Shown here piece by piece: positions 15,635 to 24,300 of a stretch of 38,278 nt of DNA. A model generated the notes under the pieces. That model saw only the letters and a list, made by a program, of their open reading frames with translations. It made no database searches and was not told the origin of the DNA. The translations under genes were made by a program, and so were the position numbers. Numbering within the stretch: position 1 is the stretch's first letter; each line of letters begins with the position of its first letter. Source of the DNA: Lachnoclostridium sp. UBA3320 (GTDB lineage: Bacteria > Bacillota > Clostridia > Lachnospirales > Lachnospiraceae). The DNA lies in assembly GCA_002361175.1 (NCBI GenBank), contig DESG01000173.1, forward strand, positions 1 through 38,278, read 5' to 3'.

Positions 15635-16566
15635 CAGTTTAACACCTCCTTTTTTGCTGTAACCATCATAAATACTTCTTCAAGATTGCCAGTTTCACGC
15701 ATATATGACACAACTTTTATTCCATTATTTACAAGGTTTGCAAGAAGTGCTGCTTCTTCTTCATCATCGCCATCAAATGATACAGTTATATCTTCTCCAT
15801 CAATAGAAAGATTTTCCACCTTTGGATTTTCTTTAATAATGCGTACTGCAGATTCTACACTTTCTATAACATGAATTTTTAATGGATTTGTTGTGTTAAG
15901 CTTTCTCATAATATCTTCAACAGTGCCTTTTGTTACCATCTTGCCTTTATCTATAATGCCTATAGTAGTACACATCTCGGCAAGCTCTGATAAAATATGT
16001 GAGCTTATAACAATTGTCTTTCCCATATCATGTAAGTTCTTAAGTATGCCCTTCATTTCAAACCTTGCTCTTGGGTCAAGTCCTGAAGCTGGCTCGTCAA
16101 GTATAAGAAGTTCTGGATTGTGTACAAGGCTTCTTGCAAGGCAGAGCCTTTGTTTCATACCTCTTGAAAGACTGTCTACATAAAATTCTGCTTTATCGCC
16201 AAGATTTACAAGGTCCATAAGCTCCATGCACATATTCGTTGCTTTCTTTCCAGTAATGCCATATATTGATGCATAAAACTCCATATATTCTATCGCTTTA
16301 AGATTGTCATATACTCCAAAGAAATCAGGCATATATCCTATTCTTCTTTTTAGACTCTGACTGTCTTTAAGTGCATCCACATCAGCAACCTGTACCTGTC
16401 CGCCATCTGCCTTTAAAAGTCCTGATATTATACGCATGGTAGTTGTCTTGCCAGCGCCATTAGGCCCAACAAAGCCAAACAACTCACCCTTATCAATCGA
16501 AAGGTTTAGATGGTCAAGCGCAACAAACTTTCCATAATGCTTATACAAATTCTCTATTTCTACCAT
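15634..16566 (-). CDS. ABC transporter ATP-binding protein
   Basis: This 310-residue ATPase has Walker A GPNGAGKTT (34-42), signature LSRGMKQ (133-139), Walker B LLILDEP (153-159) and the switch histidine in SSHILSE. The position after YMP that is often Gln is Asp here, a substitution tolerated in ABC-2 exporters. A C-terminal domain of about 80 residues follows the nucleotide-binding domain. AAGGAGGT precedes the ATG. It energises the permease encoded immediately downstream and resembles GldA in context. Only 2 bases separate it from the preceding gene's stop. Confidence 0.94.
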   Translation of the reverse strand: MVEIENLYKHYGKFVALDHLNLSIDKGELFGFVGPNGAGKTTTMRIISGLLKADGGQVQVADVDALKDSQSLKRRIGYMPDFFGVYDNLKAIEYMEFYASIYGITGKKATNMCMELMDLVNLGDKAEFYVDSLSRGMKQRLCLARSLVHNPELLILDEPASGLDPRARFEMKGILKNLHDMGKTIVISSHILSELAEMCTTIGIIDKGKMVTKGTVEDIMRKLNTTNPLKIHVIESVESAVRIIKENPKVENLSIDGEDITVSFDGDDEEEAALLANLVNNGIKVVSYMRETGNLEEVFMMVTAKKEVLN

Positions 16567-16568
16567 TG

Positions 16569-19112
16569 TTACCTCCTTTTATTTTTATATTTGCCAGCCA
16601 GTATCACCCTTGGCAATGTCATTGAGTCTACCGAATACATACTCTGGTCATATGCAATATCATAATATATTATAAGAGTTCCATCATCTTCAAGATACTT
16701 TTCTATATCATCTATTTCTGCATCTTGTGCAGACTTAATAATTGTCACATATTTTCCAGTATCTTTATCAAGCACCTTTGCCTCTCCCATAAATGCATTT
16801 TCTGCATATCCATAATTTTGAATACTGTATTCACCGCCTCCTGCAGTGTTTTTATTATATATGATTTTTTTCAGACTGAAATTGTCTGGAAATTTGTATT
16901 TTACCTCTAAGTTGTTATTTATGCTGTTATTTATATTGTCATATACATAATAACCATCAGTCTTATTGTTATCATAATCAGAGACATACGTTTCAAGTGA
17001 ACCTATAGTGTCATATCCGTCAATCTTTTCTGCAACCTTTACAGTTTTATAGACACCCGTTGCACCATACTTGTCATAATCAAAAACATCTGTAAAGCCT
17101 GTTTCAGCATTATCTGCTACAAATCCATAAAACCATGAATCAGGGGACTTATTATATGAAACAAAATTCATAATCATTGCATATTTTCTTTTTATATCAT
17201 TGCTGACACCATTACTATAATAACTTCCACCTATTGCAGCACTTAACTGAGATTCAAAATCAGATGAATAATTGTTTTCATCATAAATATCTTCTTTTGG
17301 TGTCTTAGAAAGGTCAAATGCTCTGCCCGCTGGAAAATCACCAATATAATACAAAATACCCCTACTGTAAAAAATACAGTCCTCAAGGTCACATGACATC
17401 TTGTTGTTTATTATCCCTGAAAGTTTGCCATCTTTTCTGCTTGCATTTATCTCAACTACGCCTTTGGTAGTACTTTTATTGTCTATTTCAAAATAAACGC
17501 TTTCAAATGCTGAAAGATTTTTCATAATTAATCTAGTATCTGAGGCACTGTATTCTATGCCATAATCAAAATCATTTTTATACATATCTTCAGCTGACAT
17601 AGAATAATAAACATTATTTAATTTTTTTGGAAGTATATCACTTTCACTTGGAATAACTGTTTCATAAGATTTATTAGAGGAGCTTGTAAGTGAAAATGCT
17701 GTGTTTACTTTATTCTCACCACTTGCTTTTTGGGGCAGCTCTATTGTTGAAACGTAATTTATATATGGTTTTTGTATACGTGTACTTGTTCCAATCAAAT
17801 AAATTGTTATTGAAAAAGCAGCAGAAATCACCGGAATAATGCCCCAAAGCAAATTTCTTTTATCTTTTTTCTTAGTAATTATATATGCAATAGGTCCTGC
17901 AAGGAGGACATATACTATTAAAAGTACTCCATAAAGTTTAAGGTTTGGAAGGGAATCTGTCTCATTTAATGTCAATGCTTCGTCTTCCTCATAATACCCA
18001 TATGATGAATTACATGGATATGAATGAATCTGTATACCCATATAATCTTTTCTTGTGTCACTTAAATTATCTTTAATTGTATTTACAATTAATCTGCCAT
18101 AAAGATTAGTTGCTTCATTTGAAAGTGCCAGCGAAAATTCTGAAACAAGCACATTGCCCTTTCCATATGGCAATGAACTTATAAGCCTTTCCTTTCCATC
18201 TGTTAAAACTGGTGTTGAACCTTTTATCCTAAGTCGTGTTATATCTAGTGGAATTTTTTTATTAAACAAGTTTTCGCCAATAAGACTTGTAAGCTCTTTT
18301 CTTGTCACGCCAAAATTTGTTCTTATACTTCTGGCACTTCCTATGCGCCCATTTAAAAGACTGCCTGAAAATGCTTTAAGTACCTTGTCAGCATCAGCAC
18401 CGCTTCCAAGCATAAGTGTGCCGCCATCATTTATCCAGTCCTTTATTGCCTTAACCTGTCCTTCTGATAATCTGCTTGTGTCAAAATCATCTATTATTAT
18501 AACATCAAGCGCATCTATCATATTTACATCAGTTGTAATGTCATCACTTTCCATTTCAAATAAATACCCTTCATCATCAGTATTAAAAGATGTTTTATCT
18601 GCGGCTAATTCATTAGAAATATAATTAAGAGTACCTGCATCATCAGAAAGTACACCAATATATAGTTTACTTGAAAAATTATTGGAATTTGCATTAATAT
18701 ATTTTTCACAAAGTATCTTGTCATTTTCATCGCACAATGCAAATCCTATAGAATTATCTGAATCTAACTCTGGTACAGCAAGCTGTACTTTCTTTTCTTC
18801 ACCTGCTGCAACAGCAAAAACTTTTTGTGATACCGCACTTCCATCTGCACTGCGTCTTGAATATTTTACTCTAAACTTTCCTGTAAAATCATTGCCTTTA
18901 TTATCTATAATTGCATCTATCCTTAGATTCCTACCAATTTTGTATTGTCCTTTATATCCAACCTTTATTTTTACATTAATATCGTCAGTACTCATTGTGA
19001 TTTCACCGTTGTTATCTAAGCCACCAACCTTTATATTACTTGCTGCTTTTGCGTTTATTGGCATTGTACATAGCAGCACAACAGCCATAAATAATATAAT
19101 TATCTTCTTCAT
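16569..19112 (-). CDS. Exported GATase-like membrane protein associated with ABC transporter
   Basis: This 847-residue protein has a signal peptide (about 1-24, MKKIIILFMAVVLLCTMP), an extracytoplasmic beta-rich region, a class I GATase-like domain around 150-330 (LDVIIIDDFDTSRLSEG, then DWINDGGTLMLGSG) with no catalytic Cys in the expected place, two membrane helices (about 394-413 and 421-443) joined by a basic cytoplasmic loop, and about 400 further extracytoplasmic residues. Such GATase-like exported proteins next to an ABC-2 pair recall GldG/DUF4350-type partners; this is resemblance in architecture, not a strong sequence match. An in-frame TTG at 19118 lies inside the Shine-Dalgarno region; the ATG at 19112 is preferred. 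It begins two bases after the histidine-kinase stop. Confidence 0.75.
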   Translation of the reverse strand: MKKIIILFMAVVLLCTMPINAKAASNIKVGGLDNNGEITMSTDDINVKIKVGYKGQYKIGRNLRIDAIIDNKGNDFTGKFRVKYSRRSADGSAVSQKVFAVAAGEEKKVQLAVPELDSDNSIGFALCDENDKILCEKYINANSNNFSSKLYIGVLSDDAGTLNYISNELAADKTSFNTDDEGYLFEMESDDITTDVNMIDALDVIIIDDFDTSRLSEGQVKAIKDWINDGGTLMLGSGADADKVLKAFSGSLLNGRIGSARSIRTNFGVTRKELTSLIGENLFNKKIPLDITRLRIKGSTPVLTDGKERLISSLPYGKGNVLVSEFSLALSNEATNLYGRLIVNTIKDNLSDTRKDYMGIQIHSYPCNSSYGYYEEDEALTLNETDSLPNLKLYGVLLIVYVLLAGPIAYIITKKKDKRNLLWGIIPVISAAFSITIYLIGTSTRIQKPYINYVSTIELPQKASGENKVNTAFSLTSSSNKSYETVIPSESDILPKKLNNVYYSMSAEDMYKNDFDYGIEYSASDTRLIMKNLSAFESVYFEIDNKSTTKGVVEINASRKDGKLSGIINNKMSCDLEDCIFYSRGILYYIGDFPAGRAFDLSKTPKEDIYDENNYSSDFESQLSAAIGGSYYSNGVSNDIKRKYAMIMNFVSYNKSPDSWFYGFVADNAETGFTDVFDYDKYGATGVYKTVKVAEKIDGYDTIGSLETYVSDYDNNKTDGYYVYDNINNSINNNLEVKYKFPDNFSLKKIIYNKNTAGGGEYSIQNYGYAENAFMGEAKVLDKDTGKYVTIIKSAQDAEIDDIEKYLEDDGTLIIYYDIAYDQSMYSVDSMTLPRVILAGKYKNKRR

Positions 19113-19114
19113 AA

Positions 19115-20296
19115 TCAACCTCCCTTTTCATCTATAGGAAGTGCTATCGTAAAACACGTTCCCTTTATACCACTTTTAACAGTTATCTTTCCACCGTGAA
19201 GAATAGCAATTTCTTGTGCTATATTAAGTCCAAGACCTGTTCCTCCTGTCTGAGAAGACCTAGAATGTTCCACCCTGTAAAATTTATCAAAAATATGCTC
19301 TAAACTTTCTTCTGGTATAATTAATCCGAAGTTAGTTACACGTATTTGAAGTTCTTTTTCATATTTTTCAATTTCAATATAGACAGTTTTGCCGTCTTTG
19401 CCATACTTTACGGCATTGCTAATAAGATTTGACACTGCCCTTGCTATAAGCTCACCATCAACTTCCATAACTAAACTGTATACATTTTGCTTTAATGAAT
19501 ATTCAAGGTTATTTTCCATAAAAAGCGGATAAAATTCTTCTGCCATCTGCTCAACAAGTTTAACAATATCTATGCTGCTCCTATGAAGGCTTATCTCGCC
19601 ACTCATAAGCTTTGTATAATTAAACAGCTCTTCTATAAGTCCCTGCATCCTATTTGCTTTTCGCATAGCTATACATGCATATTTTTGTCTTTCTTCCAGT
19701 GTATATTTCTTTGTATCTGTGGCAAGCTGTAAGTAGCCAATAATCGAAGTAAGCGGTGTGCGCAAATCATGTGCTACACATGCAATCATGTCTTTATTCG
19801 CCTGTAACGCTTCCCTTTCTGAATTCATAAGTCTATCTATCTCATCAGACATATGATTTACTTGTGAAACTATCTCACCTATCTCATCGTCCCTGTTTAC
19901 TCCTGTTATTCTTACACCCATCTCTCCTGCTGCTATATTAGAAATGCAATTTGAAATATAACCCATATCCTTAGTAACACGTCTTGTAATCAGCAAAAAA
20001 TAAATTATAAATAATAAAAATCCAATAAATAATATAATAAACATAATGACTACCAATGTGTCTTTGTTCCAGTGTTTTATACTGTTATAAGCTAAAAATT
20101 TGTCTTTATCTTCATACACATTTTTTTTATTAATAAGCATATTTTTGCCATAGCCATGTTTAGAGACACCAAAAGTACGTGCAATCATTACTAATATAAA
20201 TCCTATAAAAAATTCTGTAATAAGCGCAAGAATTAGGCTTATCATAGCATATATTACAAGTTCTGCACGAAGACTTCTATAGATACTACGCTTCAA
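19115..20296 (-). CDS. Sensor histidine kinase, VanS-like
   Basis: This 393-residue membrane kinase has two helices (about 12-38 and 79-104) enclosing a short 40-residue extracytoplasmic loop, a HAMP domain (about 105-158), the phosphoacceptor His176 in VAHDLRTPLTSI, the N box NLISNAVKYG (290-299), FDKFYRVE and the G2 box GTGLGL (352-357). The small outside loop suggests that it senses the membrane or partner proteins rather than a soluble ligand. The reading frame starts with TTG at 20296, overlapping the response regulator by 11 bases; a GGGG stretch lies 7 bases upstream. I keep this start because the first helix needs it. It should phosphorylate the regulator encoded just upstream. Confidence 0.93.
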   Translation of the reverse strand: MKRSIYRSLRAELVIYAMISLILALITEFFIGFILVMIARTFGVSKHGYGKNMLINKKNVYEDKDKFLAYNSIKHWNKDTLVVIMFIILFIGFLLFIIYFLLITRRVTKDMGYISNCISNIAAGEMGVRITGVNRDDEIGEIVSQVNHMSDEIDRLMNSEREALQANKDMIACVAHDLRTPLTSIIGYLQLATDTKKYTLEERQKYACIAMRKANRMQGLIEELFNYTKLMSGEISLHRSSIDIVKLVEQMAEEFYPLFMENNLEYSLKQNVYSLVMEVDGELIARAVSNLISNAVKYGKDGKTVYIEIEKYEKELQIRVTNFGLIIPEESLEHIFDKFYRVEHSRSSQTGGTGLGLNIAQEIAILHGGKITVKSGIKGTCFTIALPIDEKGG

Positions 20297-20981
20297 TTTT
20301 GTACCCCACTCCCCACACAGTTTTTATAATTTGCGCATGTCTTGAATCAAGTTCAATTTTCTCTCGTAGTCTTCTTATATGCACCATAACTGTATTGCTC
20401 ATTTCAAAGCTTTTTTCTTTCCACACTTTCTCAAAAATCTCATCTGTAGAAAATACATTATTAGGGTGAGATGCCATCAAAAACAATATATCAAATTCTA
20501 TAGGTGTAAGTTTTACATCTTTTCCATACGCCTTTACCTGATGAAGACTTCTGTCCATCCAGAGGTTTTCAAGTTCAACAGTTCCTGCTGGTCTTTCATT
20601 TGCCCCTCCAAAACTTTGGTAGCGTCTAAGCTGTGACTTTACTCTTGCAATAAGTTCCATTGTATTAAATGGTTTTGTAACATAATCATCTGCTCCATTG
20701 ATAAGTCCTTCCACTTTATCAGTTTCACCGTCTCTTGCACTAAGCATTATTATAGGTATTGTGCTGCTTTCACGTATCTTGGCACACACTTTGCGCCCAT
20801 CAATGCCAGGCATCATTATATCCAGTATAGCAAGGTCTATATTTTCCCTTTCAAAGATACGAATTGCTTCTTTTCCATCATATGCTTTAAAACAGTTGTA
20901 TCCTTCACCTATAAGATGAATTGCAACTAAGTTAGCTATATCGTGGTCATCATCGACAATTAGAATATTGGTGCTATCCAT
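20286..20981 (-). CDS. OmpR/PhoB-family response regulator, VanR-like
   Basis: This 231-residue regulator has a receiver domain with acidic residues at 10-12, phosphoacceptor Asp54 (LAILDIMMPG), Ser81 (LSARDG) and Lys103 (VTKPF), and a C-terminal winged-helix DNA-binding domain ending IKTVWGVGYKIEA. It resembles VanR. An in-frame ATG at 20996 overlaps the Shine-Dalgarno GAGGGA; the ATG at 20981 has proper spacing. It is the first gene of the long operon and, as usual for the family, may control its own promoter at 21025-21053 through the repeats described beside it. Confidence 0.94.
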   Translation of the reverse strand: MDSTNILIVDDDHDIANLVAIHLIGEGYNCFKAYDGKEAIRIFERENIDLAILDIMMPGIDGRKVCAKIRESSTIPIIMLSARDGETDKVEGLINGADDYVTKPFNTMELIARVKSQLRRYQSFGGANERPAGTVELENLWMDRSLHQVKAYGKDVKLTPIEFDILFLMASHPNNVFSTDEIFEKVWKEKSFEMSNTVMVHIRRLREKIELDSRHAQIIKTVWGVGYKIEA

Positions 20982-21024
20982 ATAAAAATCCCTCATTTCT
21001 ACAAAATCGCAGTTTTAATTCTTT

Positions 21025-21053
21025 AAATTAAGAATACCATATAGAAATCACAA
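21025..21053 (-). promoter_or_regulatory. Candidate promoter of the two-component/ABC/MoxR operon
   Basis: On the minus strand TTGTGA (21048-21053) and TAATTT (21025-21030) are 17 bp apart, about 40 bases before the response-regulator start. The hexamers are imperfect. The -10 overlaps a TTAAGAA motif that recurs upstream. Confidence 0.4.
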
Positions 21054-21066
21054 ATTCCTTACTTTT

Positions 21067-21098
21067 TTCTTAAAAAGAGATTATATAAAGTTTAAGAA
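21067..21098. promoter_or_regulatory. Possible response-regulator operator (inverted TTCTTAAA)
   Basis: TTCTTAAA (21067-21074) and TTTAAGAA (21091-21098) are perfect inverted repeats 24 bp centre to centre, about two helix turns. A related TTAAGAA occurs at 21028-21034. The site lies between the divergent operon and rmlA, so it could act on either. Confidence 0.4.
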
Positions 21099-21150
21099 TC
21101 ATCGCCAGAACTGGAAGTTAAAATGAAAACTAGTAAAAACTGATATTATG

Positions 21151-21159
21151 TGTTATACT
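21151..21159 (+). promoter_or_regulatory. Extended -10 of rmlA promoter
   Basis: TGTTATACT has the TG extension one base before TATACT (21154-21159). No good -35 is seen 17 bp upstream, as is common for extended -10 promoters. The start codon of rmlA is 41 bases downstream. Confidence 0.5.
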
Positions 21160-21199
21160 AATATCGTTAGCTGGCATAATTTAAAAAAAGGAGCAATTT

Positions 21200-22078
21200 A
21201 TGAAAGGAATAATACTTGCTGGCGGTTCTGGAACAAGATTGTACCCTCTTACGATGGTTACATCTAAACAGCTGCTGCCAGTTTATGACAAACCTATGAT
21301 TTATTACCCACTATCAACTCTTATGCTTGCAGGAATACGTGATATTCTTATAATATCTACACCTGTTGACATAGGTAATTTTGAACGTCTTCTTGGTGAT
21401 GGCAGCAGTTTTGGCATACATCTCGAATACAAAGTACAGCCTTCTCCAGACGGTCTGGCACAGGCATTTATTATAGGCGAAGACTTTATAAATGGAGATG
21501 CTTGTGCAATGGTACTTGGTGACAACATTTTCTATGGCAGCGGACTTGGCAGGCATTTGCGTGATGCCGTTTCCAGACCAAATGGTGCTACAATATTTGG
21601 CTACTATGTAAATGACCCTGAAAGGTTTGGTATAGTTGAATTTGATAAAGATGGCAAAGCTATTTCTATAGAAGAAAAACCAGAACATCCAAAGTCAAAC
21701 TACTGTGTGACTGGGCTTTATTTTTATGATAATAGAGTTGTGGATATGGCAAAGAAAGTAAAACCTTCTGCACGTGGTGAATTGGAAATCACAGACCTTA
21801 ACAGAATGTATCTTGAAGAGGGCTTGCTTAATGTAATAACGTTAGGACGTGGCTATGCATGGCTTGACACTGGTACAGTTGATGCACTTTCAGAAGCTAC
21901 TGAATTTGTAAAAGTTATTGAAAATCGTCAAGGTATAAAAATATCTGCGGTAGAAGAAATTGCATTTAAAAATGGATGGATATCCAAAGAAAAGCTTATA
22001 GAATCTGCCAAACTTTATGGCAAGTCGGCATATGGCAGACATCTAAGACAAGTTGCAGATAGCAGAATAAAATATTAA
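21200..22078 (+). CDS. rmlA (rfbA): Glucose-1-phosphate thymidylyltransferase
   Basis: RmlA makes dTDP-glucose from dTTP and glucose-1-phosphate, the first step toward dTDP-rhamnose and other dTDP-6-deoxysugars. The 292 residues match the usual length. GGSGTRL (8-14), SKQLLPVYDKPM, LGDNIFYG, EEKP, GLYFYD and WLDTGT are all in place. AGGAG precedes the ATG by 6 bases. The rmlB gene follows after 23 bases. RmlC and RmlD, needed to finish rhamnose, are not in the window. Confidence 0.96.
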   Translation: MKGIILAGGSGTRLYPLTMVTSKQLLPVYDKPMIYYPLSTLMLAGIRDILIISTPVDIGNFERLLGDGSSFGIHLEYKVQPSPDGLAQAFIIGEDFINGDACAMVLGDNIFYGSGLGRHLRDAVSRPNGATIFGYYVNDPERFGIVEFDKDGKAISIEEKPEHPKSNYCVTGLYFYDNRVVDMAKKVKPSARGELEITDLNRMYLEEGLLNVITLGRGYAWLDTGTVDALSEATEFVKVIENRQGIKISAVEEIAFKNGWISKEKLIESAKLYGKSAYGRHLRQVADSRIKY

Positions 22079-22101
22079 AATTTTTATTATGGAGGTTTAT
22101 T

Positions 22102-23133
22102 ATGAATATAATTGTAACAGGCGGAGCTGGATTTATCGGAGGCAATTTCTGTCACTATATGACAGAAAAATATCCCAAAGACACTATACTTTGCATTGAT
22201 AAACTCACATACGCTGGCAATATGGAAACGCTTGCGCCTATAATGGACAAGCCAAATTTTAAATTTTTCAAGGCAGATATAGCAGATAGGGAAGTTATAT
22301 ATCAAATTTTTGAAAAAGAAAAGCCTGATATAGTAGTCAATTTTGCTGCTGAAAGCCATGTTGACCGTTCGATAAATGAACCTGAAATATTTTTGCGTAC
22401 TAATATAATAGGTACTAGTGTTATGCTTGACGCATGCCGCAAATTTGGAATAAAGCGTTATCATCAAGTGTCTACTGATGAAGTATATGGAGACCTTCCG
22501 CTTGACAGACCAGACCTTTTCTTTACAGAAACAACACCTCTTCACACAAGCAGTCCTTACTCTGCTTCTAAAGCATCTGCCGACTTGCTTGTACAGGCAT
22601 ATTCACGTACTTATAAACTTCCATGTACCATTTCACGATGCTCAAATAACTATGGACCTTACCATTTTCCTGAGAAGTTTATTCCACTTGCCATTGCCAA
22701 TATACTTAATAATAAGAAAGTACCAGTTTATGGCACTGGTGAAAATGTACGTGACTGGCTTTATGTAAAAGACCACTGTATTGCAATAGACCTTATAATA
22801 CGAAAAGGTACAGCAGGTGAGATATATAATATAGGCGGACACAATGAAAAAACCAATCTTGAAGTCGTAAAAACGGTTCTGGCAGGACTTGGCAAAACAG
22901 AAGAGTTTATAGATTATGTAACCGATAGACCAGGGCATGACAGACGTTATGCAATAGACCCAACTAAGATACACAATGAACTTGGCTGGCTTCCTGAAAC
23001 AACATTTGAAGAAGGCATTAAAAAGACTATTAAATGGTATCTGGACAATAGAAGTTGGTGGGAAAATATTATTAATGGTGACTATCAGAATTATTATCAA
23101 AAAATGTATGGAAATCGTGAAAGTATTTCATAA
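22102..23133 (+). CDS. rmlB (rfbB): dTDP-glucose 4,6-dehydratase
   Basis: RmlB converts dTDP-glucose into dTDP-4-keto-6-deoxyglucose with bound NAD. The 343-residue SDR-type enzyme shows the Rossmann motif TGGAGFIGGN (6-15), the catalytic Thr-Asp-Glu at 125-127 (STDEVYGD) and Tyr153/Lys157 (YSASK). NNYGPYHFPEKFIP and YGTGENVRDWLYV are typical of this family. GGAGG precedes the ATG by 6 bases. It is co-transcribed with rmlA and ends at a bidirectional terminator shared with glf. Confidence 0.97.
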   Translation: MNIIVTGGAGFIGGNFCHYMTEKYPKDTILCIDKLTYAGNMETLAPIMDKPNFKFFKADIADREVIYQIFEKEKPDIVVNFAAESHVDRSINEPEIFLRTNIIGTSVMLDACRKFGIKRYHQVSTDEVYGDLPLDRPDLFFTETTPLHTSSPYSASKASADLLVQAYSRTYKLPCTISRCSNNYGPYHFPEKFIPLAIANILNNKKVPVYGTGENVRDWLYVKDHCIAIDLIIRKGTAGEIYNIGGHNEKTNLEVVKTVLAGLGKTEEFIDYVTDRPGHDRRYAIDPTKIHNELGWLPETTFEEGIKKTIKWYLDNRSWWENIINGDYQNYYQKMYGNRESIS

Positions 23134-23142
23134 ATTAAAAGT

Positions 23143-23182
23143 AAGGCTACAACTTTTATAATTACAATAAGGTTGCAGCCTT
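23143..23182. terminator. Bidirectional terminator between rmlB and glf
   Basis: Arms AAGGCTACAACTTT (23143-23156) and AAGGTTGCAGCCTT (23169-23182) pair over 14 positions with one mismatch and one wobble. The minus strand continues ACTTTTAATTT, so it serves glf best; it also lies 10 bases after the rmlB stop. Confidence 0.7.
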
Positions 23183-23193
23183 AAATTCTAATA

Positions 23194-24291
23194 TTATATA
23201 AGGTTCTCTGCCTTGCACAAGTCTAGGGCAGCAGCAATTACTTTATCCATATCATAGTATTTATACTGTCCAAGTCTTCCGCCAAACACAACATTTTTTT
23301 CACTTTCTGCCAGTTTTTTATACTGCTCATAAAGTGAATCATTTCTTTTATTGTTTACTGGATAATATGGCTCACTTCCCTTTTTCCATTCTGATGAATA
23401 TTCCCTGCTTATAATAGTAAAAGGCTGTGTTCCAAAATCAAAATGCTTGTGTTCGATAATACGTGTATATGGCACATCAGCTGACGTATAATTTACAACA
23501 GCATTACCTTGATAATTATCACAGTCAAGCCTTTCTGTTTCAAAGCGCACCAAGCGATATTCAAGCACACCAAGTTTATAGTTGTAAAATTCATCAATCA
23601 TACCAGTATAAATAATTCTATCTGCATCTATACTGTCTTTTATGCTGGCATAATCTGTTGAAAGCTTAACTTCAATGCCTTCAAGCATCTTTTCAACTAT
23701 TGCAGTATATCCTCCATATGGAATACCTTGATATCTGTCATTAAAATAATTGTTGTCATAAGTAAATCTAAGTGGAAGTCTTTTTATAATAAATGCAGGC
23801 AAATCCTTACATTCACGTCCCCACTGTTTCTGTGTATAGCCTTTAACTAATTTTTCATACACATCACGCCCAGCAAGTTTTAAAGCCTGTTCTTCAAGAT
23901 TTGAAGGCTCATCAATATTAAGTTCACTAATCTGTTCCTCAATAATTTTCTGTGCCTCAGCCGGAGTTTTAATCCCCCACATTTTACTAAATGTATTCAT
24001 ATTAAAAGGGAGATTGTATAATTCATCATTATATATTGCAATCGGTGAATTAATATAATTATTAAATTCCGCAAAACGGTTGATATATTCCCATATTTTT
24101 TTATCAGATGTATGGAAAATATGCGCACCATATTTGTGAACTTTTATTCCATCTACATCTTCTGTGTACACATTTCCTGCAATATGTGGTCTTCTGTCAA
24201 TAACAATACACTTTTTTCCTGCATTTGCTGCTTCATGTGCAAAAACCGACCCAAATAAGCCTGCTCCTACTATTAAATAATCATATTTCAC
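23194..24291 (-). CDS. glf: UDP-galactopyranose mutase
   Basis: Glf is a flavoenzyme that interconverts UDP-galactopyranose and UDP-galactofuranose, the donor for galactofuranose in surface glycans. The 365 residues match the bacterial family. The FAD Rossmann motif GAGLFG is at 9-14, followed by YGAHIFHTS, KGYTQKQWGR and, near the C-terminus, GRLGQYKYYDMD, which lines the flavin and substrate site. The start is GTG at 24291 with GAGG seven bases upstream. It follows gtrA by 9 bases and shares its promoter. It points to galactofuranose in a polysaccharide, with the rml genes nearby. Confidence 0.96.
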   Translation of the reverse strand: MKYDYLIVGAGLFGSVFAHEAANAGKKCIVIDRRPHIAGNVYTEDVDGIKVHKYGAHIFHTSDKKIWEYINRFAEFNNYINSPIAIYNDELYNLPFNMNTFSKMWGIKTPAEAQKIIEEQISELNIDEPSNLEEQALKLAGRDVYEKLVKGYTQKQWGRECKDLPAFIIKRLPLRFTYDNNYFNDRYQGIPYGGYTAIVEKMLEGIEVKLSTDYASIKDSIDADRIIYTGMIDEFYNYKLGVLEYRLVRFETERLDCDNYQGNAVVNYTSADVPYTRIIEHKHFDFGTQPFTIISREYSSEWKKGSEPYYPVNNKRNDSLYEQYKKLAESEKNVVFGGRLGQYKYYDMDKVIAAALDLCKAENLI

Positions 24292-24300
24292 TGCACTTCC

